Shown here: positions 1-4,800 of the stretch, in pieces | How the letters are laid out: the number at the start of each line of letters is the position of its first letter | Numbering within the stretch: the first letter of the stretch is position 1 | Assembly: GCA_002421445.1 (NCBI GenBank) | Contig: DIKB01000028.1 | Span: 748-7,817, forward strand | DNA: 7,070 nt | Direction of reading: 5' to 3' | From: Dehalococcoidia bacterium UBA5629 | GTDB lineage: Bacteria; Chloroflexota; Dehalococcoidia; GIF9; UBA5629 | Made by a program: the position numbers and the translations under genes | Notes under the pieces: model-generated | What the model saw: only the letters and a program-made list of their open reading frames with translations | Database searches by the model: none | What the model was told of the DNA's origin: nothing

Positions 1-1050
1 GGCTATGAAAATGCGATGATCAACATTACAAATCCTAACATCCTTGGTCCTCATCTACTCTGTGCTGCCTGGGAGAAACCGCTGACGATACAGGATGGTG
101 AGTTCTTCGGGGCTGCTTATGCCGATATGGTGCAACATTTAAATGCAATCGGCAAATTGAATAACAGGCTTGGCAAATGGTATCTTTCGCCATTGATTGC
201 CCATCCATCACAGGGAGTCAATATCCGTTCTGCTTCTGATACCGACTATGTCATTATTGATGCCGCGCATAACTATGAGGTGCTGGAAACAATCGAATCA
301 GGCGTTGCCTTTTCGCAAATCCATCCCGGAGCTGTGTATCTGCATCAGGGTGAACCATTCGTTATCACTTCCCTCGATATCGAGAAACGGGTGGCATTGG
401 CCTCACCGTCCGATCTCCCCTTCTATACACAATCGAAAGAGCTGACCGATGCCAGAATACGGAAAGTACATCGGCAAAAAGAGGTCAATACGGTTTCAGT
501 TCACTTCGGCGATGTTGAGGTAACGACTGAAGTGGTCGGATTTAAGAGAAAAAAACAGTTCACCGATGAAGTTATCAATGAAGAATTACTGGAGTTGCCG
601 CCGCAGCATTTCTTCACGCAGGGCTTGTGGTTCGATATACCTCAGGCGGTTGTGGACAGGATTGCCGGAGAAAAATTGGATTTTGCCGGGAGCTTGCATG
701 CCGCCGAGCATGCGGCGATCGGTATGCTGCCGTCATTTGCATTATGCGATCGTAACGATATCGGCGGCGTGTCCACCCCCTTTCATCCCGATACAGGCAA
801 GCCGCAGATATTTATCTACGATGCTTATCCGGGCGGTATCGGCATCGCCGAACGGGGCTACGAGTTGATGCGGCCACTGTGGGCGGCGACATTGCAGGTC
901 ATTCAGGAGTGTCCTTGTGAGGATGGCTGTCCCGGATGCATACAATCACCGAAGTGCGGCAATAATAACGAGCCTCTCGATAAAAAAGGTGCGATGCTGA
1001 TTCTGAGAGCGCTATCGAAATTAACCCACTCGGCCGCATCAAGCGCCTGA
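1..1050 (+). CDS. DUF1998/MrfA-type DEAD-box helicase, C-terminal part (5' truncated by window)
   Basis: The reading frame is open from base 1, so the gene starts outside the window and only about 349 residues are visible. The helicase motor itself is not in view. What is seen is the C-terminal accessory region of the YprA/MrfA/Hrq1 group: NPNILGPHLLCAAWEKPL near the start, AAEHAAIGMLP and IFIYDAYPGGIGIAERGYE in the middle, and a zinc-binding cysteine cluster CPCEDGCPGC...SPKCGNNNEPLDK, with Cys codons at 910, 916, 928, 937 and 955. In this family the cysteines bind one zinc (the MrfA Zn-binding, or DUF1998, domain). Family members are 3'-5' DNA helicases; Bacillus MrfA acts in repair of mitomycin C damage. 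The last eleven residues, after AMLILRAL, look like read-through into foreign sequence, because a truncated gene overlaps here on the other strand. I am confident of the family but cannot judge the integrity of the N-terminal motor. Confidence 0.93.
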   Translation, partial: GYENAMINITNPNILGPHLLCAAWEKPLTIQDGEFFGAAYADMVQHLNAIGKLNNRLGKWYLSPLIAHPSQGVNIRSASDTDYVIIDAAHNYEVLETIESGVAFSQIHPGAVYLHQGEPFVITSLDIEKRVALASPSDLPFYTQSKELTDARIRKVHRQKEVNTVSVHFGDVEVTTEVVGFKRKKQFTDEVINEELLELPPQHFFTQGLWFDIPQAVVDRIAGEKLDFAGSLHAAEHAAIGMLPSFALCDRNDIGGVSTPFHPDTGKPQIFIYDAYPGGIGIAERGYELMRPLWAATLQVIQECPCEDGCPGCIQSPKCGNNNEPLDKKGAMLILRALSKLTHSAASSA

Positions 1051-1121
1051 CTGTAAAACCCGTGCTTTCTTGCGTTCTGGTTTCCCTGCGGAGCGCCTTT
1101 TCCCTGCTTTTTGTCCGGCAT
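1010..1121 (-). pseudogene. 5' fragment of a small 'GNQNARKHGFYS' protein gene
   Basis: On the minus strand, from an ATG at 1121, the frame reads MPDKKQGKGAPQGNQNARKH, then GFYSQALDAAE, and then runs into the antisense of the helicase 3' end, where it becomes meaningless and stops at 903. The opening GAPxGNQNAxKHGFYS is a motif I recall from short hypothetical proteins common in Chloroflexota and other bacteria; the full proteins are clearly longer than the 30 or so plausible residues here. I therefore read it as a truncated remnant whose 3' part was lost when the helicase gene end was joined to it. There is no clear SD before 1121. A second minus-strand frame (ATG at 1215, stop at 1039, 58 residues, starting MSVLQRAFENRQTEYAALL, with AGGTG seven bases before its ATG) covers the same DNA and could be the translated frame instead. 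The right-hand limit of the fragment is approximate. Confidence 0.45.
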
Positions 1122-1219
1122 TTCTATTGATGGTTGCTGCGATCAACCCATACGGGATGAGTAGCGCTGCATATTCCGTTTGCCTATTCTCAAATGCACG
1201 TTGCAAAACCGACATAGTA

Positions 1220-1231
1220 GAACACCTGTTA
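1220..1231. promoter_or_regulatory. LexA-like site GAAC-N4-GTTA
   Basis: GAACACCTGTTA matches seven of the eight fixed positions of the Gram-positive-type SOS box GAAC-N4-GTTC. It sits directly upstream of the minus-strand ATG at 1215. No intact SOS gene follows on either side, so it could be a leftover operator or chance. The bases AGGTG in the same stretch could also be an SD for the 58-residue minus-strand frame. Confidence 0.2.
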
Positions 1232-1444
1232 TTAGTACATTTGTGTTATTTTAGGTAGGTAAAGTAAGCTATGGCAATGACATTTTGGTGGGGAGGGGGG
1301 ATAAGAGTAATGCTAGCCTTATCAGCAATAAAATTAATCGTATAAGATTATGTTGACGAATATTGTAGAATGCTGCAAAGATGAAATTAATAATAGTTAT
1401 CAAATGAATTACGTTATAGAATTCGCCGCAAAGAGGTACAAGAA

Positions 1445-1627
1445 ATGATACCATTGATTACTCCTGAAACGCTATACACTGGGTACATAGAACACATGAA
1501 GTCAATTAGTAATAAAAGTCATGAATTAAAGCTGCCAAATTACATTAGCAAACTCCGTAAATGGAGTTTGCTTTTCTTTGCCAAGCAAGGAAAGGCAAAT
1601 GAATACCAAGTGTGGACTGAGGCGTAA
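1445..1627 (+). CDS. Small ORF, 60 residues, doubtful
   Basis: The frame starts ATGATACCATTG after AAGAGG, eight bases upstream, which is an acceptable SD. The product would be a small basic protein (MIPLITPETLYTGYIEHMKS... ending QVWTEA) with no motif, signal peptide or membrane segment that I recognise. Against it, its 3' half runs through two hairpins, the first followed by a T-rich run like a terminator, which is unusual inside a gene. It lies in a gap that otherwise looks non-coding. Confidence 0.2.
   Translation: MIPLITPETLYTGYIEHMKSISNKSHELKLPNYISKLRKWSLLFFAKQGKANEYQVWTEA
1547..1579 (+). terminator. Hairpin plus T-rich run, terminator-like
   Basis: AGCAAACTCC (1547-1556) and GGAGTTTGCT (1563-1572) form a perfect 10-bp stem around a six-base loop. 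The stem runs straight into a T-rich stretch ending at 1579 (TTTTCTTT from 1572), the form of a rho-independent terminator for plus-strand RNA. No convincing gene lies just upstream for it to terminate, so it may act on a leader or on helicase read-through. Confidence 0.5.
1577..1599 (+). promoter_or_regulatory. Second hairpin, around a possible SD
   Basis: TTTGCC (1577-1582) can pair with GGCAAA (1594-1599) around an 11-base loop that contains AAGGA. The right arm ends on the A of an ATG at 1599. Its left arm overlaps the T-rich tail of the preceding terminator-like hairpin, so the two structures compete for bases 1577-1579. The stem is short, so the pairing may be chance. Confidence 0.25.
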
Positions 1628-1670
1628 GGTAAACGAGGAAAGCATCGAAGAACTATATGAAGCGTCATAA
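1599..1670 (+). CDS. Tiny ORF ending at the IS630 target site, 23 residues
   Basis: ATG at 1599, with AAGGA seven bases upstream, gives MNTKCGLRRKVNEESIEELY followed by EAS and TAA. The amphipathic, glutamate-rich end looks protein-like for so short a frame. The stop is formed from the TA target dinucleotide plus the next A, so it would read TAA both with and without the insertion sequence. It is either a real small peptide or the start of a gene fragment. I do not recognise a family. Confidence 0.2.
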   Translation: MNTKCGLRRKVNEESIEELYEAS

Positions 1671-1691
1671 TATATTGCGTATATTTCATAA
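1670..1691 (+). repeat. Left terminal inverted repeat of IS630 element
   Basis: Thirteen of 22 positions match the inverted right end, ten of them in the 13-base core at 1675-1687. The first six bases of the core, TTGCGT, also lie exactly 17 bases before a perfect TATAAT, so the repeat seems to double as the -35 of the transposase promoter. Confidence 0.5.
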
Positions 1692-1703
1692 ATAACATAT
1701 AAT
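1675..1703 (+). promoter_or_regulatory. Transposase promoter
   Basis: TTGCGT (1675-1680), a 17-base spacer and a consensus TATAAT (1698-1703). Transcription would begin at about 1709-1711, some 20 bases before the ATG. The -35 lies in the left terminal repeat, an arrangement known from other insertion sequences. Confidence 0.6.
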
Positions 1704-1733
1704 GGGAGTAAAACTATAGGAGGTTGCTCCCAT
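1702..1733 (+). promoter_or_regulatory. Inverted repeat sequestering the transposase start codon
   Basis: ATGGGAG (1702-1708) and CTCCCAT (1727-1733) are perfect 7-base complements. The right arm contains the first two bases of the transposase ATG (1732-1734), and the loop holds the SD AGGAGGT (1718-1724). The left arm lies upstream of the predicted transcription start, so only RNA entering from outside the element could form this hairpin. Confidence 0.55.
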
Positions 1734-2760
1734 GAGAAGGATAACCATTCCGGATGCTGAAAGCTTTATTGCGGCAATTCAAGACGAATTATCACGAACA
1801 AAGGAAGGACGATACTTTCATCGACTTGCTGTTGTCTTACATGTATTACGTGGAGCTAGCACCTACGAGGCATCACGTGCTTTCGGATTCTCGTCCAGAA
1901 CTATCGAATACTGGGTTAAAAGACTGGCTTCCAACGGGCTTAACGGACTTTGGGACGGAAAGCATCCCGGCCGACCAAGCCGTCTCTCCGCTTTACAAAT
2001 ACAACAGCTACGAAAAGAATTACGGCGTTCTCCGAGAGATACGGGTTACGACCAAAACCTGTGGGATGGCGTATTATTATCGCACCACCTGGAAAAGAAC
2101 TACTCTGTATTGCTCAGTGTACGGCAATGCCAAAGACTATTCCATCAGATGGGATTCAGCCTGCAGAGACCTCGCCGAAAGGCTAGTGAAGCCGATCCTC
2201 TCCAGCAGGAGTCCTTTAAAAAATTCTCCGAGTGGATGAAAGACCCCACTGTGCAGCTCTGGTGCGAGGACGAAGTCCATTTCCAGCGGCACAGCAGCCT
2301 GATAAGGATGTGGGCACCAAAAGGACAGCAGCCTCGCGTATTCTCTCCTTCGGTCCGTCACAAACTGGGCTTTTTAGGGGCACTCAATCTGAAAACAGGC
2401 AGTCTCCTAACAAAAGAGGCTCAAATTTTCAATGCCGAGACCTTTGGCGACTTTATTCGTTATCTCCTCGAATCCACACCAGGGAAAATATACCTTATTC
2501 TGGACAATGCCAAATGGCACAGAGCGAAAGGTTTGAAAGACTTGTTCGAGTCCAATCAAGACCGTCTGGTACGAATCTTCCTGCTGCCATATTCACCCGA
2601 ACTCAATCCGGTGGAACGAGTTTGGCGAATCACTCGTCGGCAAGTAACTCACAACCGCTATTTTCCCTCGCTCACAGACCTAAGAATAGCTTTAGTATCT
2701 CAGTTTACGAGATGGGAGCAGCCTAATGGTACTCTTAAAGTATTATGCGCAAATATTTAA
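1732..2760 (+). CDS. IS630-family DDE transposase
   Basis: A 342-residue enzyme that would cut and join the element ends at TA targets. The N-terminal part (about 25-75) has the helix-turn-helix pattern of this family (GASTYEASRAFGFSSRTIEYW), followed by a basic linker (WDGKHPGRPSRLS) and a second DNA-binding region up to about residue 150. The RNase H-fold catalytic part shows all three acidic residues: D180 in WCEDEVHFQ, D258 in LILDNAKWH and E295 in LPYSPELNPVERVW. The C-terminus LKVLCANI is typical of the family. Length and motifs indicate a complete gene in one frame. The start at 1732 is set by AGGAGGT, seven bases upstream. Expression is probably limited by the inverted repeat around the start. 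The gene converges on yajQ with only 48 bases between the two stops. Confidence 0.95.
   Translation: MRRITIPDAESFIAAIQDELSRTKEGRYFHRLAVVLHVLRGASTYEASRAFGFSSRTIEYWVKRLASNGLNGLWDGKHPGRPSRLSALQIQQLRKELRRSPRDTGYDQNLWDGVLLSHHLEKNYSVLLSVRQCQRLFHQMGFSLQRPRRKASEADPLQQESFKKFSEWMKDPTVQLWCEDEVHFQRHSSLIRMWAPKGQQPRVFSPSVRHKLGFLGALNLKTGSLLTKEAQIFNAETFGDFIRYLLESTPGKIYLILDNAKWHRAKGLKDLFESNQDRLVRIFLLPYSPELNPVERVWRITRRQVTHNRYFPSLTDLRIALVSQFTRWEQPNGTLKVLCANI
2736..2757 (-). repeat. Right terminal inverted repeat of IS630 element
   Basis: Read on the minus strand it gives AATATTTGCGCATAATACTT, matching the left end best over TTGCG-ATA. It lies inside the last codons of the transposase (residues about 335-342), so terminal repeat and C-terminus share bases. 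The transposase stop codon TAA is formed by the duplicated TA plus one flanking base. Confidence 0.5.
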
Positions 2761-2808
2761 GGCGTTACATATACATCCGGATGAGTGGCGCAGTGCATAT
2801 CTTGATTC

Positions 2809-3300
2809 CTACCGCTTCATATTGACGAATTGCAAGGGAATATCGTAGTCCTGTTCTTTAAGCAGCCGCATGATCTCCTGTAAGTCATCGATCTGCTTCC
2901 CGGTGATCCTGACCTGATCATCTTGAACTGCAGGCTGGACTTTGATCTTGAGACCTTTGATATATTTAACCATCTTCTGACAGGTCTCTTTGGGGATACC
3001 TTCTTTGATGCGGACATCCCTCTTTACCGTGCCGCTGGACGTGGTTTCGATATCCTTGAAATCCAGACACTTCGGGTCCAGCTTGAAGCGGATGCATTGA
3101 GCTCGCAGCATCTCGGAGACAGCCTTGATCTTCAACTCGTCTCCCGTCGAAACATGAATGTTTTTCTCTTTTTGATCGAGAACGACCTCAGATTTCACAT
3201 TTTTAAAATCGAAACGCGTGGAGATTTCGCGAGTGACGTTATTTATCGCATTATCCAGCGTTTGCATATCCACTGTGCTCACTACATCTACTGATGGCAT
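2809..3300 (-). CDS. yajQ: YajQ family cyclic-di-GMP/nucleotide-binding protein
   Basis: A 163-residue protein, the usual length of the YajQ (UPF0234) family: two similar ferredoxin-like halves, cytoplasmic. Family marks are MPSVDVVSTVDMQTLDNAIN at the start, REISTRFDFKN (24-34), KRDVRIKEGIPKE (93-105), the nucleotide-binding-like VRITGKQIDDLQ (130-141) and the ending PLQFVNMKR. Some members bind cyclic di-GMP and act with a transcription regulator in Xanthomonas; elsewhere they bind nucleic acid or nucleotides, and the role here is not known. I chose the ATG at 3300 rather than the one at 3321: it has GGAGGT four bases upstream and matches the family N-terminus, while the earlier one would add seven residues and lacks an SD. 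The gene stands alone, behind its own extended -10 promoter. Confidence 0.95.
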   Translation of the reverse strand: MPSVDVVSTVDMQTLDNAINNVTREISTRFDFKNVKSEVVLDQKEKNIHVSTGDELKIKAVSEMLRAQCIRFKLDPKCLDFKDIETTSSGTVKRDVRIKEGIPKETCQKMVKYIKGLKIKVQPAVQDDQVRITGKQIDDLQEIMRLLKEQDYDIPLQFVNMKR

Positions 3301-3315
3301 CTTTACCTCCCTCGG

Positions 3316-3337
3316 TTGCACGATACAATCTGTGCAA
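3316..3337 (-). promoter_or_regulatory. Inverted repeat in the yajQ leader
   Basis: TTGCAC (3316-3321) and GTGCAA (3332-3337) are perfect complements ten bases apart. They lie between the predicted transcription start (about 3348) and the SD (3305-3310). This could be a small RNA hairpin beside the ribosome site or a dyad operator. It is short enough to be chance. Confidence 0.3.
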
Positions 3338-3354
3338 TGCTATCTGTCTCGTGC

Positions 3355-3363
3355 ATTATATCA
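3355..3363 (-). promoter_or_regulatory. yajQ: yajQ promoter, extended -10
   Basis: On the minus strand the sequence reads TGATATAAT: a consensus TATAAT (3355-3360) preceded by TGN (3361-3363), the extended -10 form that works without a good -35. I see no good -35 hexamer at the normal distance. A start near 3348 would give a leader of about 48 bases. Confidence 0.55.
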
Positions 3364-3379
3364 TGAGCATCACGTGAAA

Positions 3380-3397
3380 GACCTTCGGACGAAGGTC
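3380..3397 (-). terminator. Possible weak terminator between ygbA and yajQ
   Basis: GACCTTC (3380-3386) and GAAGGTC (3391-3397) form a perfect 7-bp stem with a four-base loop. On the minus strand, downstream of ygbA, it is followed by only three T, so termination would be weak. It sits just upstream of the yajQ promoter, a sensible place to separate the two genes. Confidence 0.35.
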
Positions 3398-3440
3398 GCG
3401 ATAAACCCTCCAGCTTCTCACTAAATCGATTATCGAAAAC

Positions 3441-3752
3441 CTATCTTAATCCATCGAACATATGAAACAAAGCCAGCATAGGATGGCGGAAAACCATGCG
3501 AGGACCGGCATACCGCATAACCATCCTGATTTTTTCTCTCATCGCAGGCTGATAACAATGCGCCGGGCACTTAACACACGTTGCTTTGTTTTCTTGAAAT
3601 GGGCACTTCCTGAGGCGCTCCAGTGCATAATACAGAAGCTCCGTACACTCTGAGCATACCAAAGCACTACGATGAGTACCTCTGCAGTATATAGATACCA
3701 TGGCTGAAATGGTCTTGCTTTCCCGTGTTATTCTGGGGTGTTTATTAGGCAT
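3441..3752 (-). CDS. ygbA: YgbA family protein (nitrous oxide-stimulated promoter family)
   Basis: A 103-residue cysteine-rich cytoplasmic protein. The pattern RITRESKTISAMVSIYCR, VCSECTELLYYALERLRKCP, TCVKCPAHCY and MRYAGPRMVFRHPMLALFH is that of E. coli YgbA (Pfam family named for a nitrous oxide-stimulated promoter). Seven cysteines (23, 33, 36, 50, 59, 62, 66) suggest a bound metal or iron-sulfur centre; that is inference. In enterobacteria ygbA belongs to the NsrR regulon and is linked to coping with nitric oxide, but the biochemical role is unsettled. The start at 3752 is the first possible ATG after an in-frame stop, and no SD precedes it. TATTCT ends only three bases before the ATG, so a leaderless or near-leaderless message is possible. 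The gene is divergent from the secreted protein at 3915, and I saw no clear NsrR-type palindrome in the 162 bases between them. Confidence 0.9.
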   Translation of the reverse strand: MPNKHPRITRESKTISAMVSIYCRGTHRSALVCSECTELLYYALERLRKCPFQENKATCVKCPAHCYQPAMREKIRMVMRYAGPRMVFRHPMLALFHMFDGLR

Positions 3753-3868
3753 AGAAGAATAGAGTACGGCAAAATGCGCTTCCGATCAAACCACAAATAC
3801 ACAGAGATCATCCGGAACACAAGATAAACACTTCCACATAATCTAAACTCTTTCGGCTGATTATCCGT

Positions 3869-3874
3869 TATATA
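3869..3874 (+). promoter_or_regulatory. Possible -10 of the secreted-protein gene
   Basis: TATATA in GTTATATAAGC lies 40 bases before the ATG, the best -10 candidate in the 162-base divergent gap. No good -35 stands 16-18 bases upstream, so the call is weak. Confidence 0.25.
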
Positions 3875-3914
3875 AGCAATAAGACTATGTAACAAGACAC
3901 AAAAGGAGGACTGA

Positions 3915-4529
3915 ATGAAATCAGGAAAAATTCTAACCATGCTCTTTGCGATAGCAATTGCCGCAACTTCTCTGGCAATGGTATCGACCAATCTTCATGC
4001 CGAAGCTGGGCAAGGCAATTTAACGATCAATGTCACTGCGGACAAGACCTCAGCATCACAGGGAGATACGATTACCTATACGTACACAGTATACAATGGC
4101 ACCAGTGATAATATTACGAATATCGCCATCAGTGACAGTAAATTTGGAACCATTTCACTTCCGGTAACTATGCTGGCCTCTACTGAGAATGTGACAGCAA
4201 CCTATGCTTATGCTGTTCTTACATCAGATCTTCCCGGTCCGATTGTGAACAAAGCTACTGTTCAGGGAACAAACAGCACCAGTGAAAATCTCACCGCAAC
4301 GAGCGATCCAGTTTCAGTAGCACTTACGGCTAATAAAAACCTGATGACTAAAGCGGAAATTTTGAAATTTAGCGGCGTGCCAGGGAAGGGTATAGATACG
4401 GCACCAGGTTTGCAAAAATACTTCAACAGCAATTCACAGGCAGCAGATCATGCAGGGAAGAAAGCTAAAAATGGTAAAAACTACGGTAAAAACCACGGTG
4501 GAACTGATGATGGGGAAACTGACGATTAA
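3915..4529 (+). CDS. Secreted single-domain beta-sandwich (DUF11-like) protein
   Basis: A 204-residue protein with a Sec signal peptide: a basic start (MKSGK), a hydrophobic run (6-22) and an Ala-X-Ala site, AEA, allowing cleavage after about residue 31. Residues 35-137 form one DUF11-like Ig-fold domain of the kind found in surface proteins (LTINVTADKTSASQGDTITY, TYTVYNGTSDNITNIAISDS, then IVNKATVQG). A short module follows at 154-183 (GVPGKGIDTAPGLQKYFN, then AADHAGKK), then a Lys/Asn/Gly-rich stretch and an acidic end (GGTDDGETDD). No membrane anchor, LPXTG or PEF-CTERM signal is visible, so it is probably released or held by charge. The start is fixed by AGGAGGA four bases upstream. It is transcribed alone and ends before a strong hairpin. 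The function is unknown; an extracellular structural or adhesive role is inference from the fold. Confidence 0.8.
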   Translation: MKSGKILTMLFAIAIAATSLAMVSTNLHAEAGQGNLTINVTADKTSASQGDTITYTYTVYNGTSDNITNIAISDSKFGTISLPVTMLASTENVTATYAYAVLTSDLPGPIVNKATVQGTNSTSENLTATSDPVSVALTANKNLMTKAEILKFSGVPGKGIDTAPGLQKYFNSNSQAADHAGKKAKNGKNYGKNHGGTDDGETDD

Positions 4530-4552
4530 ATAATAATTTTCGAAGTAAAAAT

Positions 4553-4589
4553 TATAGAGGAGGCGCTAACGGATAGCGCCTCCTCTATA
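4553..4589. terminator. Strong 16-bp hairpin, probably a two-way terminator
   Basis: TATAGAGGAGGCGCTA (4553-4568) and TAGCGCCTCCTCTATA (4574-4589) are perfect complements around the loop ACGGA. It lies 24 bases after the stop of the secreted-protein gene. On the plus strand only a weak TA-rich tail follows. On the minus strand the stem is followed by AATTTTTAC, a better T-run, so it may also stop transcription from the operon ending at 4801. Confidence 0.75.
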
Positions 4590-4601
4590 TATAATGATGG
4601 T

Positions 4602-4784
4602 ATGCAACACTATTTGCCCGAGACCAAAAACGATCCCGCTATAATAAATACATCGGGGAAAGGATCCTCAGCTACATTACCCTCTGAGCTGGCATTAATA
4701 CCGATCCCGCTGGCAGGGCTTGCCATGTCGATTATTCTCGGTATCAAAGGTAACGAATGGGCATGTCAAAACTGTACAAGGTAA
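4602..4784 (+). CDS. Small ORF with one possible membrane helix, doubtful
   Basis: A 60-residue frame starting MQHYLPETKNDPAI. It contains one hydrophobic stretch, LALIPIPLAGLAMSIILGI, at about 29-47 and ends WACQNCTR. No SD precedes the ATG and no promoter is obvious. It could be a small membrane protein, the worn remnant of a larger membrane protein, or chance. I do not recognise a family. It fills most of the 4590-4800 gap, where I see no other feature. Confidence 0.2.
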   Translation: MQHYLPETKNDPAIINTSGKGSSATLPSELALIPIPLAGLAMSIILGIKGNEWACQNCTR

Positions 4785-4800
4785 AAGTAGAGAAAATGGA

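Larger units (their letters stand above)
1122..1669. other. AT-rich gap between helicase and IS630, no convincing gene
   Basis: About 550 bases without a gene I can name. It holds a LexA-like imperfect palindrome at 1220-1231, a G-rich run at 1287-1300, two adjacent hairpins at 1547-1599 and several tiny ORFs of low credibility. The base composition is clearly more AT-rich than in the helicase. Together with the gene fragment on its left and the insertion sequence on its right, it looks like a patch of rearranged accessory DNA. Confidence 0.5.
1670..2757 (+). mobile_element. IS630-family insertion sequence
   Basis: One DDE transposase gene lies between imperfect terminal inverted repeats that share the core TTGCG(T/C)ATA(T/A)T(T/A)C at 1675-1687 and, inverted, at 2740-2752. 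A TA dinucleotide lies the same distance (five bases) outside each core, at 1668-1669 and 2758-2759. This fits the IS630/Tc1-mariner habit of inserting at TA and duplicating it. The resulting length of 1088 bp is normal for a one-gene IS630 element. The outermost five bases match poorly, so each end could be off by a few bases. The transposase looks intact, so the copy may be active. Confidence 0.65.

Noticed and set aside
1269..1454. Minus-strand 61-residue hydrophobic ORF
   Set aside because: The hydrophobic bias comes from AT-rich DNA. There is no SD or motif, and it overlaps the upstream region of other small frames.
1754..2726. Long plus-strand frames within the transposase region
   Set aside because: They lie in other frames of the intact DDE transposase, which carries all catalytic motifs; they have no motifs of their own.
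2923..3294. Plus-strand 123-residue ORF opposite yajQ
   Set aside because: It is the antisense shadow of yajQ, whose family match, length and SD are clear.
3301..3321. Upstream yajQ start giving MQPREVK extension
   Set aside because: It has no SD, its ATG lies in the leader dyad, and the family starts at MPS, with GGAGGT just before the ATG at 3300.
3728..3991. Minus-strand 87-residue ORF across the divergent promoter region
   Set aside because: Its first part is antisense to the signal peptide of the secreted protein and its end overlaps the ygbA start. There is no SD or recognisable motif.
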